Of a stretch of DNA of 42,735 nt, positions 31,701 to 35,298 are shown one piece after another. Location: contig JANLHZ010000251.1 in NCBI GenBank assembly GCA_024653775.1, forward strand, positions 1-42,735, in the 5' to 3' direction. Within the stretch, counting starts at the first letter, position 1. Every line of letters begins with the position of its first letter. Origin of the DNA: Planctomycetota bacterium (GTDB lineage Bacteria > Planctomycetota > UBA8742 > JACQVU01 > JANLHZ01). The translations under genes were made by a program, and so were the position numbers. The notes beneath the pieces were generated by a model that was not told the origin of the DNA, did no database searches, and saw nothing but the letters and a program-made list of their open reading frames with translations.

Positions 31701-33033
31701 CCGCCGCGGGCACGTCCTGCGCCGCGCTTCCCTCGAACTTCACTATGCCCGTGCCTCCGCCGACGGTGCCGAGGCTCGTGACGGTGCTCTGAAGGCGGAG
31801 AGTGCCGTTCGCGGTGAACGTGACGTTGCCACCAGTCGCGTCGAAGGTGCTCTGCGCGATCGCCGACCCCGTTCCGATCTGCAGCGTGCCGTCGACGTCC
31901 GCGGTCCCAGCGATCGTTAGCACCTGGGAACCCGCGTCAAGTGTTCCGCCGGAAACTACGATAACGTCGTCAAGATCGACGTCTCCGCCGATTCCCCGTG
32001 TGCCGCCCTCGATCCGCACCGTCGGCGGTATGACCGTCAGCCCCATCGCGTCCAGATCGTTCCCGGTGCCGGAGGCGATGACGGTTCCGTTTATCGTCTG
32101 CGTGCTGTAATTCGTTATCGTGCCCGTGGTTCCGAATTTGAGGAACGCGCTCGCGCCGATCGTAATCGTGTTCGACGACCCCGTCAGCGTGTACGCGTCC
32201 ACGCTCAGGGTCGCGGTCCCGCTGACTGTCAGATTGCCCGCAGTCGATGCGTTTCCGAGAAGCGCCTTCTCCCCTGTGTTAGAGCAGTTCAGAATGCCGT
32301 AGGCGTACCCGCCGATGCTCTGCGCGCCGCCTCCATTGATATTAACGGTGCTTGTCGAATTGAACGTCGTGCTGTCGATCCCACCCGCGAGATTCCCCGT
32401 AAGATTCAGAGTGCCGCCCGCGCCGAGTCTGAAGTCTGTGGTTCCGGATTCCGTGATGTCTCCGTTCACGTTGAGGGTCTGCGCCCCCGCGTTGAAAACG
32501 CCGCCGCTGAGAATCAATCCGTCCATCGTCACTGGACTCGTGCTGATCGTTCTCGTACCGCCGGTTATCTCGACGAGATCGAACCCCGTCTCCGCGTTCG
32601 TGATCGCGCCGCCGCCGGTGAACCTCACCTTGCTTGCCGCGCCTGCGTTGAAAACGCCGCTGTTCGTCCAGTCGCCGCCAACGAGTACCACCGCGCCCGC
32701 CGATAGCGTCAGCGTCCCTCCGGGCGCCCCGGGGTCGATCGTCAGAATCCCGGTAATCGTCAGCGTCGACGCCGGGTTCGAACTGCTCACCGTTACGACT
32801 CCTCCATCGCTGATCGTCATGTTAGCGCACTGCGCAAAGCTCGATATCAGGGGATTCGTCCCTCCGGGATCGATTACGACGTCGTCCGTTATCGCCGGCG
32901 CTACGCCGCCTACCCAGTTAACGCCAAGAGACCAGTCGGTCCCGGCGCCCCCCTGCCAGGTTTTCGTCGCGGCGCTCGAAATCGTGGCGAATGAAACCAG
33001 AGCGCATAGGGCAATAACGAAGCGAATCCTCAT
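7774..33033 (-). CDS. Giant secreted beta-strand-repeat protein (about 8,419 residues) with C-terminal FG-GAP propeller
   Basis: A single open frame of 25.3 kb. The ATG at 33031-33033 is preferred, with AAAGG 8 bases upstream; a GTG nine bases earlier overlaps that site. The Sec signal peptide ends at about ISSA-AT (residue 21). The mature N-terminus has TWQGGAGTDWSLGVNW followed by DDVVIDPGG, a cap motif seen at the start of many bacterial beta-helix surface proteins. About 42 copies of a ~112-residue unit follow (GTLxVxGNTLTVTG ... GTVxYxxxxxxVxAxTYYxLEID). They are broken by four copies of a ~300-residue module near residues 1888, 4871, 6728 and 7578, with a 19-residue repeat block at about 7175-7429. 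The tail has a fibronectin-III-like domain (about 7838-7940), an Ig-like domain (to about 8040) and seven FG-GAP/VCBS motifs (for example DVDNDGDVDIL) to the end. Composition is Thr/Gly/Ala/Val/Ser-rich, acidic and poor in Lys and Cys. There is no LPXTG motif, no autotransporter barrel and no obvious sorting tail. Likely a filamentous surface or released adhesin/scaffold; the exact role is unknown. Confidence 0.9.
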   Translation of the reverse strand: MRIRFVIALCALVSFATISSAATKTWQGGAGTDWSLGVNWVGGVAPAITDDVVIDPGGTNPLISSFAQCANMTISDGGVVTVSSSNPASTLTITGILTIDPGAPGGTLTLSAGAVVLVGGDWTNSGVFNAGAASKVRFTGGGAITNAETGFDLVEITGGTRTISTSPVTMDGLILSGGVFNAGAQTLNVNGDITESGTTDFRLGAGGTLNLTGNLAGGIDSTTFNSTSTVNINGGGAQSIGGYAYGILNCSNTGEKALLGNASTAGNLTVSGTATLSVDAYTLTGSSNTITIGASAFLKFGTTGTITNYSTQTINGTVIASGTGNDLDAMGLTVIPPTVRIEGGTRGIGGDVDLDDVIVVSGGTLDAGSQVLTIAGTADVDGTLQIGTGSAIAQSTFDATGGNVTFTANGTLRLQSTVTSLGTVGGGTGIVKFEGSAAQDVPAADYHHLTIQLTGGNTASLTGAVTVGGDLNVTTGNLAVGGNTLQVTGTSTVAGSTTLSVGAGSITFDGGATVSGVLSIGAGTATTNGTYDASAGSTTFTGAGTIDIAGDTTPQLGTLTTTAGTVKYSLTGSTVELTTYFDLAIDPGGGNTVSLSGGTTAVSGDLSIATGTLSVGNSTLTVAGTATITDTISINTGNVTVTTDVNAGTITFLGAGNFTIASTTVTSLGTLDSSAGTVRFTGGAGTVIPADTYNNIEVAVGAGNGVTLAGNVITNGGFTLTTGDVSTGANDLDVTGTLYVASSQSLSVGSGTVTTTGTSDINGTLTISSGIYDAQGDYDGTGGNTTFSGTGTLKLGAAAPTSVGTLTPGSGEIEYTYASGAVTVLSESYFDLTITAGAANAVNLSGAQTVAGDLTVTSGVLTLNGNTLTVTGTATVTEEVSVGADTFTSDGSLEGAGTVSVTTGTVDCNGDVNFAGTLSMSGAGVFEFSGTVTSIGTISASAGTALFNNTGADITAPAEAYYSLDADTTSRIVSIASGATVGGDLTSTSGSIRLLGNLTVTGNAVVTDTLNVQTFTLTAASLSAGVASTVIVGQTGAFSGIVAPTLSGTVEFVGAGGTAIASVGLGTDFSGATVSVSGGSRTVGGTITVGTLDVAATLTVGADTVTVNGDAAVSGTASISTGTFTIAGDYDATGGLTTFTGAGVLELDGTVTSLGTFTESTGAVKYGNTAAGSSVIAETYYDLRIDVAGQTATAAGNISVTNDLWVIAGTFDFVATIIDVGGAVNNDTAITASTGTMTSTGDLDSTGTFTFTGAGTLELTGSITAFAGLTPGTSTVLYNNQSGASTIANVASYYSIELDVSGQTATAAGALTIGGDLTVTSGAFDLAGNVALTGDVYVNGGTLDIKTFAINGGSAGRDMNIAGAANLEIGDGGVFTNFSTGSHTMTGNIFFDSAGVSTDLDSIGLGTDYGAATLIISTGTRGVGSTVGATHIAVNSNLDVAGDTLNLSGNLTVAGTATIGAGTLNVDGTMNATGGNVTFSGAGVLELAGTVTSLGTLTEGTGTVRYNKQSAGSTVYNETYNNLDIDVSGQSCALPAGLAIGGALTVTSGTLDAAGFTSSAASVTVSLGASMTMNGGTFTSSGAADVSGTLDVDTGAFNASAGTVASGTINISTGTYTATGAIDATGGNVNITGAGVLVVSGTVTSLGSLSAAVGSIVRYNGGVAQTVHSQTYHHLDLENAAGTSAGGAITVNGNLDVDAGTFNLNAQTVTVVGDYDATGFATTLGGGTLEWQGTTTFVLGTFTPDTGTVEFSAAAGTQTAPSETYTEFSVTGGATADFAGAATINGTLTISGGSTVSLAGPSIIVGTDLSAAAGTIDLSAGQIELSGASPTISIGTLNHSGGTFLLSGSGATSLPALAFDTLTINGNDVSFAGTTDIATALNLQSGSIDLNAQTLRIDDAAAYSQTGGTFASSAAGTVTKSAAGTGGYTFTVAGGFVDVTTLNFDYAGGSGFNISAATATVTITNFDGVTFTNGAGATYVYVNDTSGLTLTDATWQDHSYAGGITNVTTDPGAGAATITMEDSVGAGAGESNDSDGGITVVWQNVITITGTAPAGINVTVVVNGAGPQTDSAGTGNYSVVVTAVEGDVLHIYLDGGASDGVIVTHAPAATTLTNMDLSANVAIFRNDYTGATDITNTEVAMFDSGGDADIPYSNAGPNITFSGTTALLVPSGHTWAPGGHATVTSGATIAGTATVNDKNLTLADDLTLTGGTLVFTSGQLTVTGSIDDLAGFTAGTGKVIYNDQAGASNVAAGTYYNIDVDVSGQTATVQGAITAGNDVHLISGTLDLATFTVTGGNNLTLDLGATLAVDSTGKFASFGGTITTDCDLVCDNGAPGTAIDALGIGTTLTNTNVTVNSGTRPFGSATYSIQALTVVNTASADVGAATITCAGATDVQAGGDLTIGAGTYNADGDYNANATGTTTFTGAGSLVLSSTVTDVGSLTAGTGTIEYDGTGQTVDNVSYNILTINQSAGTATLAGAITTADAVNVSAGIFDLGNFTLDVGGDLVVAGGTTITIDTTTVTVTGLTDLDGTATLSTGSLLANGDFDGTNGTVTFTGAGTLELSGDVVDLTNFTAGSSLVKFLNTAAGVTAPAKTYYDVEIDTTNQVVTAASGAAIGNDLDVTTGTFRLGGALAVTNDLTLGGTGVVDTAGFALTGGNNLTLVAGSTLLFDEGGTITGFGGTVDLSTGILEFTDTGGAPDLDTVMGITNFGTAKILITSGSRTAGNAIDCGDLEVAGTLTLGAAESVTAAGDTVITGTVDLGAGALLDTDGAFDCSTGTITMTGAGTVNIADTAPLGFGTLDNTNGTIVYDSAGSPTIVAADYYNVTINCPGQTASFPGATSSIANQLTIAGGTFDLAGETLTVVAFTVSGGAFATLTSGTITVSGNTLISGTLKDDAGTGTLISSATGDFDASGGTITFTGTAILDLRGTFSGLGTFTAGSSEVIFAYAAGATTVPAENFYDLTINTTGQTATTAGAIAAMTGDLIVQDGTFTLGGNLTLAGNVDVQGTSSLDMAGFNITGGGASELDSAAGTTIIMLDASVFSAMDTTPANSTVAGTVQLDETGSGAALNALGLPDPLPALDITTGTRAPGGAISIDNTVDIQVGATLAIGANTVTLNAGASLTNLGTITISTGTLDLDDAADLSAGTLTFSGAGQLHVGGALTGDSLGTFTRATSLVKFDDAAAGANLPAPAGGYYDLEIDATGQTIVLTADTDVENGLTVTDGVLDVSTFELVGAGAVTLTLNAAGEIHVGDSATVAFSGLTLPPTLNGTVQFDGDGTADTDLVSVGLGTDFSNATVVVNTGVRAQGGNLAMVDLTVTNGATLQANTSTLTVSGPATIDGTLYIDSGDINVTGTFTCSATGAIDFAASATGTLIMSGATVNITGTLDGSDGTLEFAYTVGATTVPANNYYSVTINTTGQTSTLAGGVNIAGDLYVQDGTLDIGTASQTVTGNTTVDGTLTISGSGSFDSGGDFTIGATGAVTVTGTGTITLSGTNSNSGSFDPGATSTIVYNDATQATPIMTPDNQYGNLEIDTTAQTATAGAALDIQGNLTVTSGVIELASGATTNVDGTLDATGGSLTLLGTCQLDVNGPLTGLGTFTPNSSTVNFTYSGADSTPGATSFNHVIVNTTNRYIITSAGGATTVAGNLTVTTGGWRMQNDCNLTGGGTIDIAAGHNLDLGSFEVQGAGLTFNLPATAVLYADATADFQNQPAGTQTGDVRFTGTGNLSNLNLADNSGLDIYVDGGNRTFDAVTIAYLYVENTATATVSAGNTLTVTGNVDIVDGGTFATSTGTLTCQGAFDANATGTIDFTGAGFLRLEGATVTSLGTLDTAAGGVVYAYTGGGTSVVADTYFDLEIDVTGQTATVSGAVVVNGTVTVTDGTLSLGAQTWDCPSMDIAAAGTVTLSTGTLTVTGTLNVDGTLEWTDAGVVDVGGDYTAAGVTLFNGDGRLQLGGSNPPTFGTLTTNSQGTVEYDYTAGASTVAVASYHHLEIDVQPGGPPLTTIASLAGSVTITGDLTITSGILDVGNGEVLTGAVASDITISANGALEFTDDATISTFAGTFTLTGEIWCTGATTPTDVEALGFGATIAGTVRVVGNTRTVGAGFTVDTLIIDSGATFATGAFTTQVNTLIDVDGTLDIGTGTLDTDGTIDVDGGTGAVTFSGAGRLEITGTITGDFGTFTAGAGTVVYDDATAGQTVINVSYFGLEIDVTGQTATAAAGPLTVGGTLDVLNGTFDVGGETITVTGATTISDTLSIDTGTYHAAGAFDATAANVTFSGEGRLELETTTVTSLGTLTTTMGLVSYDSAAADQTLLAITYHDLEIDKAGFTGDSGGVTTVSGALTILNGTLDLAANDLSVAETVTIADGATLTASTATIDVGGAYDGNTTGATTFTGAGRLELGAAANTSLGTLTAGSSVVEYDYQGNLAILAATYFDLEIDVQQAGPPLANVASAVTLSMTGSVTVTSGIFEIGNGVTLTGGGGTSNFDVTANGQLNFVDDGVMASFTGTQTFTGEVQLSGSTTPTDVDALGVVSPMTGTLRVVDNTRDIGTAITLDDVVIDAGATLTSGTGTGTVTGSLDVDGTLDIAAGGTIDVNGTYDATGGNTTFSGAGDLNFASTVTSLGTFTAGAGAVHYDGGATQTIVAGAYATLYCANAANCEAGAAFSVTTALHVDAGVLDLQTFTVTTTGNIDANGFGIDLDSGTLEIGLVGAVDLGTLTTGTGTVEYNAAAGTQPIFDPGAPYFNLTKSGAGGVLQLSSNIDVDGQLTVSGGTIDLNGNELICSADIDNSGGTTMLADGVLRIDGVSATVDLGTLDYGVTGTVSYEGSGTTNVQALTYGNLALAGTGTNQLIANTIVDVGVQLSAGTFDLQTFQLQMSAGAAFVQSGGTFFSDSAGAGVTRSGAGSFSFDVNVGNIDITDLDFSYADASGFHVDATGAVDFLNFDGVDFTNGTTTHMLIEINAGSLTFTDNVWDGGSFDGGGGAPFSVTTLAGSTGAANIQNATGVGIGETNDADDPAGTQINWDWNITVSGARDNATLNVSIAHNGVVVGNDAGPGATYSIMINDIAEGDNLTVFYDDNAAGNDAATYIPAHTGDLSNVDLVTDQFAIMESNAYGAANTNLGHYTTADDATDMIVSIAGSDVTFTAGTNVLVDTGMSFTPGGDVTLTGGAMDVDGTITIGAGETVDVGGAFDATGGNVTLTGAGTLELGGGVTSLGTFTESTSTVVYDDQTAGQSVANVTYYNLTFDNDTQVASIGADLTVTNDFTLTTGTVDAVANEVNAGNNFSTAAGTTFKIGDRGAASVVAGGATSVLGDVVFDGDGAGDLDINLAGVGTSFDSLFIDSGSRAAGANLTIATDLDVTGTLDIDTFTVDVTNNATVTGTVSINTGTLNVDGTFDATGGNVTFTGAGLLELAGTVTDIGTLSTTAGTVSYNGAGQTIFADDYYSLAVNSGGTATLGGATTAAGDLTVQAGTLDCAFTTLGVTGNADVDGSLNVNGAGVTIAGTLTISATGDATIDTGTVDCNGPFVASAGTVMFLGAGRLELGDSFTTINTFTEGTGTIEFNDAANPRTLPALTYYHIEIDNVAQVATVSAGFAITGDLLVTTGTLDVDDVTISGTGDVTITAGSTIHFIDAGQLSGMSTFTIDGDVVLDGDGAGDIDVDSLGLGTTLATLELASGARTVSADMDLGAVTITAGTLTISSGAVTATGGLTNAGNLDVSAAAEIAVSGNFDATGGNVNFPGAGTLRLLGTAVSLGTLDTSAGTTVYANSAGMDVLADDYYDLVVNVGNGNTAEAQGAINVLNDLTVTTGIFDLDTNTVTLAITNNADVANGEELLVGGGSAQVSGTSTIAGTVDIAAGTFDADGAFDATGGTITFSGAGRLELAGTVTDLGTLTTTQGTVSYDGGGAQTLFADTYPNLDIDSGGTVSAGGNANVALALNVNTGTFDLAGNDLDVTGSSTVTSQLNTDAGTVTVTTLSVPGTIDIGNGDTTCSGSATIAGTLQFSGTGTIVFQDDIIAIGTLTPGSGNVKFNDGVSDRTMPVPGAGTYPAVEIDVTAQTVTVAGAVGIDGDLTITTGTFDIDQYDVTGSGANSITAASGTTIAFGSSGQFVNFAGPNTLTGATLELQGTLPPPVRDVTALGVGASFTGTDIHILSGSRAAGAGFDCQNLTVDAGATLDIDTFTVSVSNDATIPGDALLSTGVFDVDGDMDATGGNLTISGAATIRLGGMTPTSLGTMTDTIGTVIYDRAGTQFIIADTYYNLEVDVGGGNAAIQTGNVVVNNNVTVTTGTMSVSSYDLGVTNDVSVAAGHEMSIGSGNVTVQSDATIFGTLSISTGTVSVTNVYDATGGTSDFVGAGTLYLGGTVVSLGTISDLIGTVRYNGTSQTVSPTTYYNLIVESSTDATLGGAISVRGSILIDTPLMDFDTNVCTAVATPTFTLNATRVLHVNEGGGGSGFSNGNITLSGTVKFDGDGSGDPAIDASGLGATYNMLEMTTGTRAIGANISATDVLVQPGALLDVGGDTLSVANLCDVDGFITISSGLLDVETDLDISGSFFGTVGGFVRVAGTVTNLGTFSPGTTTFVYDGTLAQTIYPETYKHLHVENTAGASLLTGPMSITGNFKTPLGGVFNLDATTFTVAGDIDASAGTVNFTDPTGILISTGTCTSLGTFSHGNGTVKFKNTTGAGTIAPSTYYDVEVNCTGQTTTLTGATEVMNSFTLTDGTFDCDGNSLQLGDTATFAMNGGIFAASNSASEVTKTGAGAGGFTFEIHGGELDVTDFSFSCAGAEGFKFVPDVAAIVVTNFDDIDFTNATTTHITIDEDAGMGITLTDDNWTNHSYDGGGGAPFNITTTTGSSTITLASYSGAGAGEANDNDTGTTIDWVVNVTVAGTRDVAANISVMLDDIVVASDAGPGAFSFGLTPNDGQVMMVYYDDGPGGALGGAVTRIGQDALDMDLIDGELHLRSDHATFVLALTDILDVVDTNPDPDDTPFTVTATTLAPLAGVDLRVKLAHGFILDGDLTVSDNFILDGDLTANSGLIDLTGDLDATNGTATFTAAVPVTLRGTVTSFGASWDPGTSATTLINTGSNITLPAATLYDLTIDATAMNVTLTGALSCANDLFVNGPLLDADNNQIDVTNNLDVPTSLTMGGAALNVGNDFTLTGSCDGEGGNVTVTGNLDADGTLNTNGGTLAVTGNLDADGDLDTNAGAVTVGGNLTVTGTLDTTGGNIGVTGGMTIAGTGAVTTTSGDCDATLPVDVSGSLDIGGGSSTLGDTLSVSGTFDLGGGALSVTGATTITGTLDFTAGTATMNATDVTIDTGGTVNAGGGTITITNDLGVTGDLNLEGGAANVTNNVTASGNVDAGGGSMTVGGTTSISGAADFSSAGSLSSTGNFTLPGTLTLNDGALTASAGLDATGGTIACTSGTVSVTNVFTLDGGSFTNTTGTVTVGGDLRILTGNFDLADGSLTASAALDASGGTFTISAGSAQVDGDFSATGATTGISGAGSLTLSGTLTNIGSFTAVAGSTVTMNSTTNGYNIPGVTFGNLNVNTPAQVNTVIANCGVDGTLSIQDGTFDLNGQTVALSDSSTIELVGGTLKSVNSASAIATSGSGGYAFNVEQGTINFFGLTISGSGGGINIAPSGGTVTINRFDNVAFQNNSGTHVVLDGTTGNLAFSDTTWTALSFDGAGGAPYNIRTSASSSSTAPIVIEDAGGTGRGEINDDDSGIAIDWINTNLNLATAPAGSHVDSGPNSEDTQGAQVELPSPLHADATEWEIVCVSGTGGDSSAGFISVSTAPYTDADLADNQNVTYTVQLKDAFGAVGSLSPNIVIAIPDRTAPGVPGTPVDAGVAEMANPLSFSWTDAVDADSAIDHYVANLGSTPGADDVLALENVGGSPSYDFGSGIEGVSYFLSVQAFDTEGNFSTFSAPSDGVILDLSDPVVTVMAPAGGESFIPGDTTLITWNTVDGNPDVVALSYSTDGVNFTDFALSETDDGAYTWDPISLIDSNSVTIRVTATDLAGRTGFGDAAGAIAVEVPRRVGLAAVDLDRDTDADILDEGPAGERVMRNHSVSFRPSWEEDAAAIPGFGATASAIAAGDVDNDGDVDILVASASGTFTLILDNAGVYETAAGALPATSPATNEAILFDADCDGDLDIFVAASAQDELWLNSSGVYADATGANLPASVASTDAVIAINIDRDCDEDLLLVQAGALKLYANSGGGVFTDVTATYLPALAQNAAFATAFDADSDGDLDVVYGDAAGLELLLNDGSGMFTGAGTLAGARGAKAADVDNDGDLDLVTVASTGISILRNSSGSFTAESLSTDDTQLVLLADVDFDGDADIVAQIPGQDSPVLLSNDAGTFSDADAFSSAGGDPITGLTFIENDRFGLSGVIATTSGTGVRYFAVARRESR
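9800..10305 (-). other. Module 4 of the giant protein, truncated
   Basis: Residues about 7578-7745. It has the opening (TIELVGGTLKSVNSASAIA), RFDNVAFQNNSGTH, SFDGAGGAPYNI and GRGEINDDDSGIAIDW, but the Ig-like second half is replaced by a different segment leading into the fibronectin-III-like domain. It thus marks the boundary between the repeat stalk and the C-terminal head. Confidence 0.6.
10745..11508 (-). repeat. Block of about 13 strict 19-residue (57-bp) repeats in the giant gene
   Basis: Residues about 7175-7429 repeat with a 19-residue period, for example GTLAVTGNLDADGDLDTNA followed by GAVTVGGNLTVTGTLDTTG. Most copies are exactly 19 residues, with a few of 20-22. The pattern V-x-V-x-G-x-(L/T)-x-(V/A)-x-G-x-L-(D)-x-x-x-G is what one expects for a single beta-solenoid rung per repeat. 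It is distinct from the ~112-residue unit of the rest of the protein. Confidence 0.75.
11930..12855 (-). other. Module 3 of the giant protein
   Basis: Residues about 6728-7035. Landmarks: FAMNGGIFAASNSASEVTK, NFDDIDFTNATTTH, SYDGGGGAPFNITT, GAGEANDNDTGTTIDW, and GQVMMVYYDDG. The closing part (VDLRVKLAHGF) differs from the PGG closure of modules 1 and 2. Confidence 0.6.
17500..18425 (-). other. Module 2 of the giant protein
   Basis: Residues about 4871-5177. Matching landmarks: FVQSGGTFFSDSAGAGVTR, NFDGVDFTNGTTTH, SFDGGGGAPFSVTT, GIGETNDADD, then INDIAEGDNLTVFYDDN and SFTPGGDVTLTGG. This copy is full length. Confidence 0.65.
26415..27375 (-). other. Module 1 of the giant protein (first ~300-residue interruption)
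   Basis: Residues about 1888-2205. It opens with LNAQTLRIDDAAAYSQTGG, passes through NFDGVTFTNG, a Trp-containing TLTDATWQDHSYAGG, GAGESNDSDGG and an Ig-like stretch with EGDVLHIYLDGG, and closes with a PGGHATVTSG segment that re-enters the strand array. The order of motifs is the same in the later copies. Confidence 0.65.
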
Positions 33034-33265
33034 GAGACTCACCTTTCAATTTTTCACTGTGAATTTGAGTTTATTTTCGAGGTCGAGGCCTAATTCTCAG
33101 GCGGCACAAACTAGAATGAACCGCCGGACAATTATCTATGCCTCTTTTGCACCAAAGCTACACCATGTTCTCGGTATGCCCAAATGAAATTGGGCCCGCA
33201 ATCGTAATTGTGCGCAGTATCACAGAATGCAACGTGAATATTTACACTCCCAGCGACGCGCGAGC
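33034..33265. other. Intergenic region upstream of the giant gene
   Basis: 232 bases between the solenoid protein and the giant gene. It holds a small perfect hairpin GCCCAA-N6-TTGGGC (33178-33195) without a T tail and a looser GGCGG/CCGCC pairing (33100-33125). AT-rich stretches could include a promoter (GATAAT on the minus strand near 33134), but I find no well-spaced -35. The length and AT richness suggest that the giant gene has its own promoter here. Confidence 0.4.
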
Positions 33266-35281
33266 CTAGTTGGAAAGAGCCTCACTTATGAGTTGTTTTA
33301 CTCTCGTATCGCTGTGATTGGTTGACGCCCGCTCAAGAACTTGCAATGCAGCGTCGGTTTCTTTCAGATTAAGCAACGCTTCGGCTGCCTTTTCGAAAGT
33401 TTCGAATTCACATCGCGAATCGAAGAGCAAGGTTCCAAAAATTTGAATTGCATATTCCGTCGATTTTCCCGCAGGCAGAATCTTAAGTTCGTCGATTAAG
33501 TTGTTCTTCTGCGAAGTTGAAAGAACTCCATTACCGACCTGCTCCTTGATAACTTCCAGAGCTTGCGGCAGATTTTCATCGGAAGGATCGTCCAGCGAAA
33601 CGGCGGCTTTGACAAAAGATTGCCAGCGAATTTTCCAGTTGGAAACACTGACGGATTCCCGGATTCCATAGGCGATGAATTCCGAAAGCGCGTCTTCGAC
33701 TTCCTCGTCAAACGCTTCCTCCGCATCCGTAGACGAGCGAATCATTCTTATCGCATCAGTTAGTAGCTGCGACGCCACAAGCCCTTCTCCAAACTCGTTC
33801 GAAATCGGATCGCTGCGAAGATGCTCGACGATTCTCTTTACAGCGCCCATTCTGAACGAAACGATGTCTTCGTAGTTTTCAGATGGGTTACGAGGCGCGC
33901 TGATTCTTGCGACGTGCTGAAGAGAAACAACGACGTTGATTCGAACCATGTATTGGACAGCGCTCGTCCGAATAATCTGCATAAGATAGTCGAGAGTATC
34001 GTCTGTGGGCGGCAACCGTCTTAGCGCATTCGCTGCTGCCATTCCTTTTTCTCTGTCTCCCCCGTATATTGCTGTTGTCAGCGCGGCTCTGTTTCGATTC
34101 GGGTCCATCGATGAAAGAGTCGCAAGCTCGATCTCTTTTGAATCCGTGTTCAACGCTTCCGTAGCGAGGAAGTTCTGGACGACATCATCCGAACCTCCCC
34201 ACTCGTTTAAAAACTTCAGAAGCTCCGCGCGAAGCAGAACGTCTTCCGATTCTCGATACCACGAAAACACGAGATCGCGATTCTCCTGCGTAAAGCTGTT
34301 TTCATCTTCTACAACTACAGCACCTGTTTCGATACTCGTAAAACCTCGATACGTAGTGCTGAACGGTTCTTTCATCGCATAGTATTCGTCTCTCGACGTT
34401 GAAATATAGGTTCGTTCGCCGAACGGCTCCACGAAACGCTTCGCAGGCTTTACCGAAAACCTCGCCCGAAGTGCGAGCCTCCTAGCTTTGATGTCGGTAT
34501 CCGCATTAAAAAGCACCTGCTCCATATTCGAAAGAGCTTCGTTATCGTTCACCGTTCCGACTAGTCCGGTCAGGACAATCGATTTACGGGCGTCTCCGCT
34601 CTGTATCGAGATTCTTAGAAGCTCTGCCGCGTGGTGGAATACCAGCCTGCTTTCGCTAAGACTCCTGCACAGCTTATTAAGTAGGACGGGATTTAGGGGA
34701 TCGTCTTCAAGGGCAGTTTCAAGAAGATTGTCGAATTCCGATAAAATCGAAGTAAGCTCCGCTCCCTCCAGCCTCGTATCGAAAAACTCGGACAGAACAA
34801 TACTTTGTGAACGTCTGCGCTGCAGAATCGCCTCTCGCAGACGACCGTCCCGTTCTTCATCTCCTCGCGCAAGTCTTTCTCTGAATTCTTCGCTGGCTCT
34901 CCGGGTCTCTTCCACGCGTCTATTCGATTCTTCCAGAGCGCGCCTTCTCTCCTCGTCGAGAGCACGTCTTCTCTCTTCATCGCTCATAGACATAAAATTC
35001 TGTAACCTCGAATCAATCTCGCGATTGATCTCTTCAAGCAATCGGTCGTTTTCCTCAATTTCCCGCTCGGCCTCTTCGATCTCTGTTAGGAGATCCTGTG
35101 GAAACAGTTCGCCCTGCTTCTGTTTAGCGATGTCGACGTTTGAAACCGGCTCTAACTTACTGCCGTTATAGACAACACGGTGTTGGGTATCTTTCCCGAT
35201 GACGTACCCGATATAAACACCGACGCAGGAAGTTACGATTAATCCGAAAAGGACAAGACGACCCTTGGTTGATTTGCGCAT
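33266..35281 (-). CDS. Membrane-anchored coiled-coil/alpha-solenoid protein, function unknown
   Basis: 671 residues. The ATG at 35279-35281 has AGGAG 7 bases upstream. A short basic N-terminus (MRKSTKGR) is followed by one hydrophobic segment at about 9-28 (LVLFGLIVTSCVGVYIGYVI), a signal anchor. Residues about 60-155 are highly charged and Glu/Arg-rich (EERRRALDEERRRALEESNR), a predicted coiled coil. The remaining 500 residues are helical with repeated Leu/Ala-rich pairs, resembling a HEAT/TPR-like alpha-solenoid. I see no catalytic motif. Such proteins often act as periplasmic scaffolds. It begins 17 bases after the stop of the 73-residue gene, so the two are probably co-transcribed. Exact family not recognised. 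Confidence 0.75.
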   Translation of the reverse strand: MRKSTKGRLVLFGLIVTSCVGVYIGYVIGKDTQHRVVYNGSKLEPVSNVDIAKQKQGELFPQDLLTEIEEAEREIEENDRLLEEINREIDSRLQNFMSMSDEERRRALDEERRRALEESNRRVEETRRASEEFRERLARGDEERDGRLREAILQRRRSQSIVLSEFFDTRLEGAELTSILSEFDNLLETALEDDPLNPVLLNKLCRSLSESRLVFHHAAELLRISIQSGDARKSIVLTGLVGTVNDNEALSNMEQVLFNADTDIKARRLALRARFSVKPAKRFVEPFGERTYISTSRDEYYAMKEPFSTTYRGFTSIETGAVVVEDENSFTQENRDLVFSWYRESEDVLLRAELLKFLNEWGGSDDVVQNFLATEALNTDSKEIELATLSSMDPNRNRAALTTAIYGGDREKGMAAANALRRLPPTDDTLDYLMQIIRTSAVQYMVRINVVVSLQHVARISAPRNPSENYEDIVSFRMGAVKRIVEHLRSDPISNEFGEGLVASQLLTDAIRMIRSSTDAEEAFDEEVEDALSEFIAYGIRESVSVSNWKIRWQSFVKAAVSLDDPSDENLPQALEVIKEQVGNGVLSTSQKNNLIDELKILPAGKSTEYAIQIFGTLLFDSRCEFETFEKAAEALLNLKETDAALQVLERASTNHSDTRVKQLISEALSN

Positions 35282-35298
35282 TTCTTACTCCTGAATCT

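Larger units (their letters stand above)
10305..33033 (-). repeat. Array of about 42 beta-strand units within the giant gene
   Basis: Counted by eye from the recurring unit end, a YY-x-LEID-type segment preceded by GTV-x-Y/F. The first stretch, before module 1, has about 13 units, the second 17, the third 10 and the fourth 2. Units are about 100-120 residues and clearly diverged from one another at both protein and DNA level, so this is an old array rather than a fresh tandem expansion or an assembly collapse. The unit boundaries are my estimate. Confidence 0.75.

Noticed and set aside
33178-33195. Hairpin upstream of the giant gene as terminator of the solenoid gene
   Set aside because: The stem is six pairs and no T run follows on either strand.
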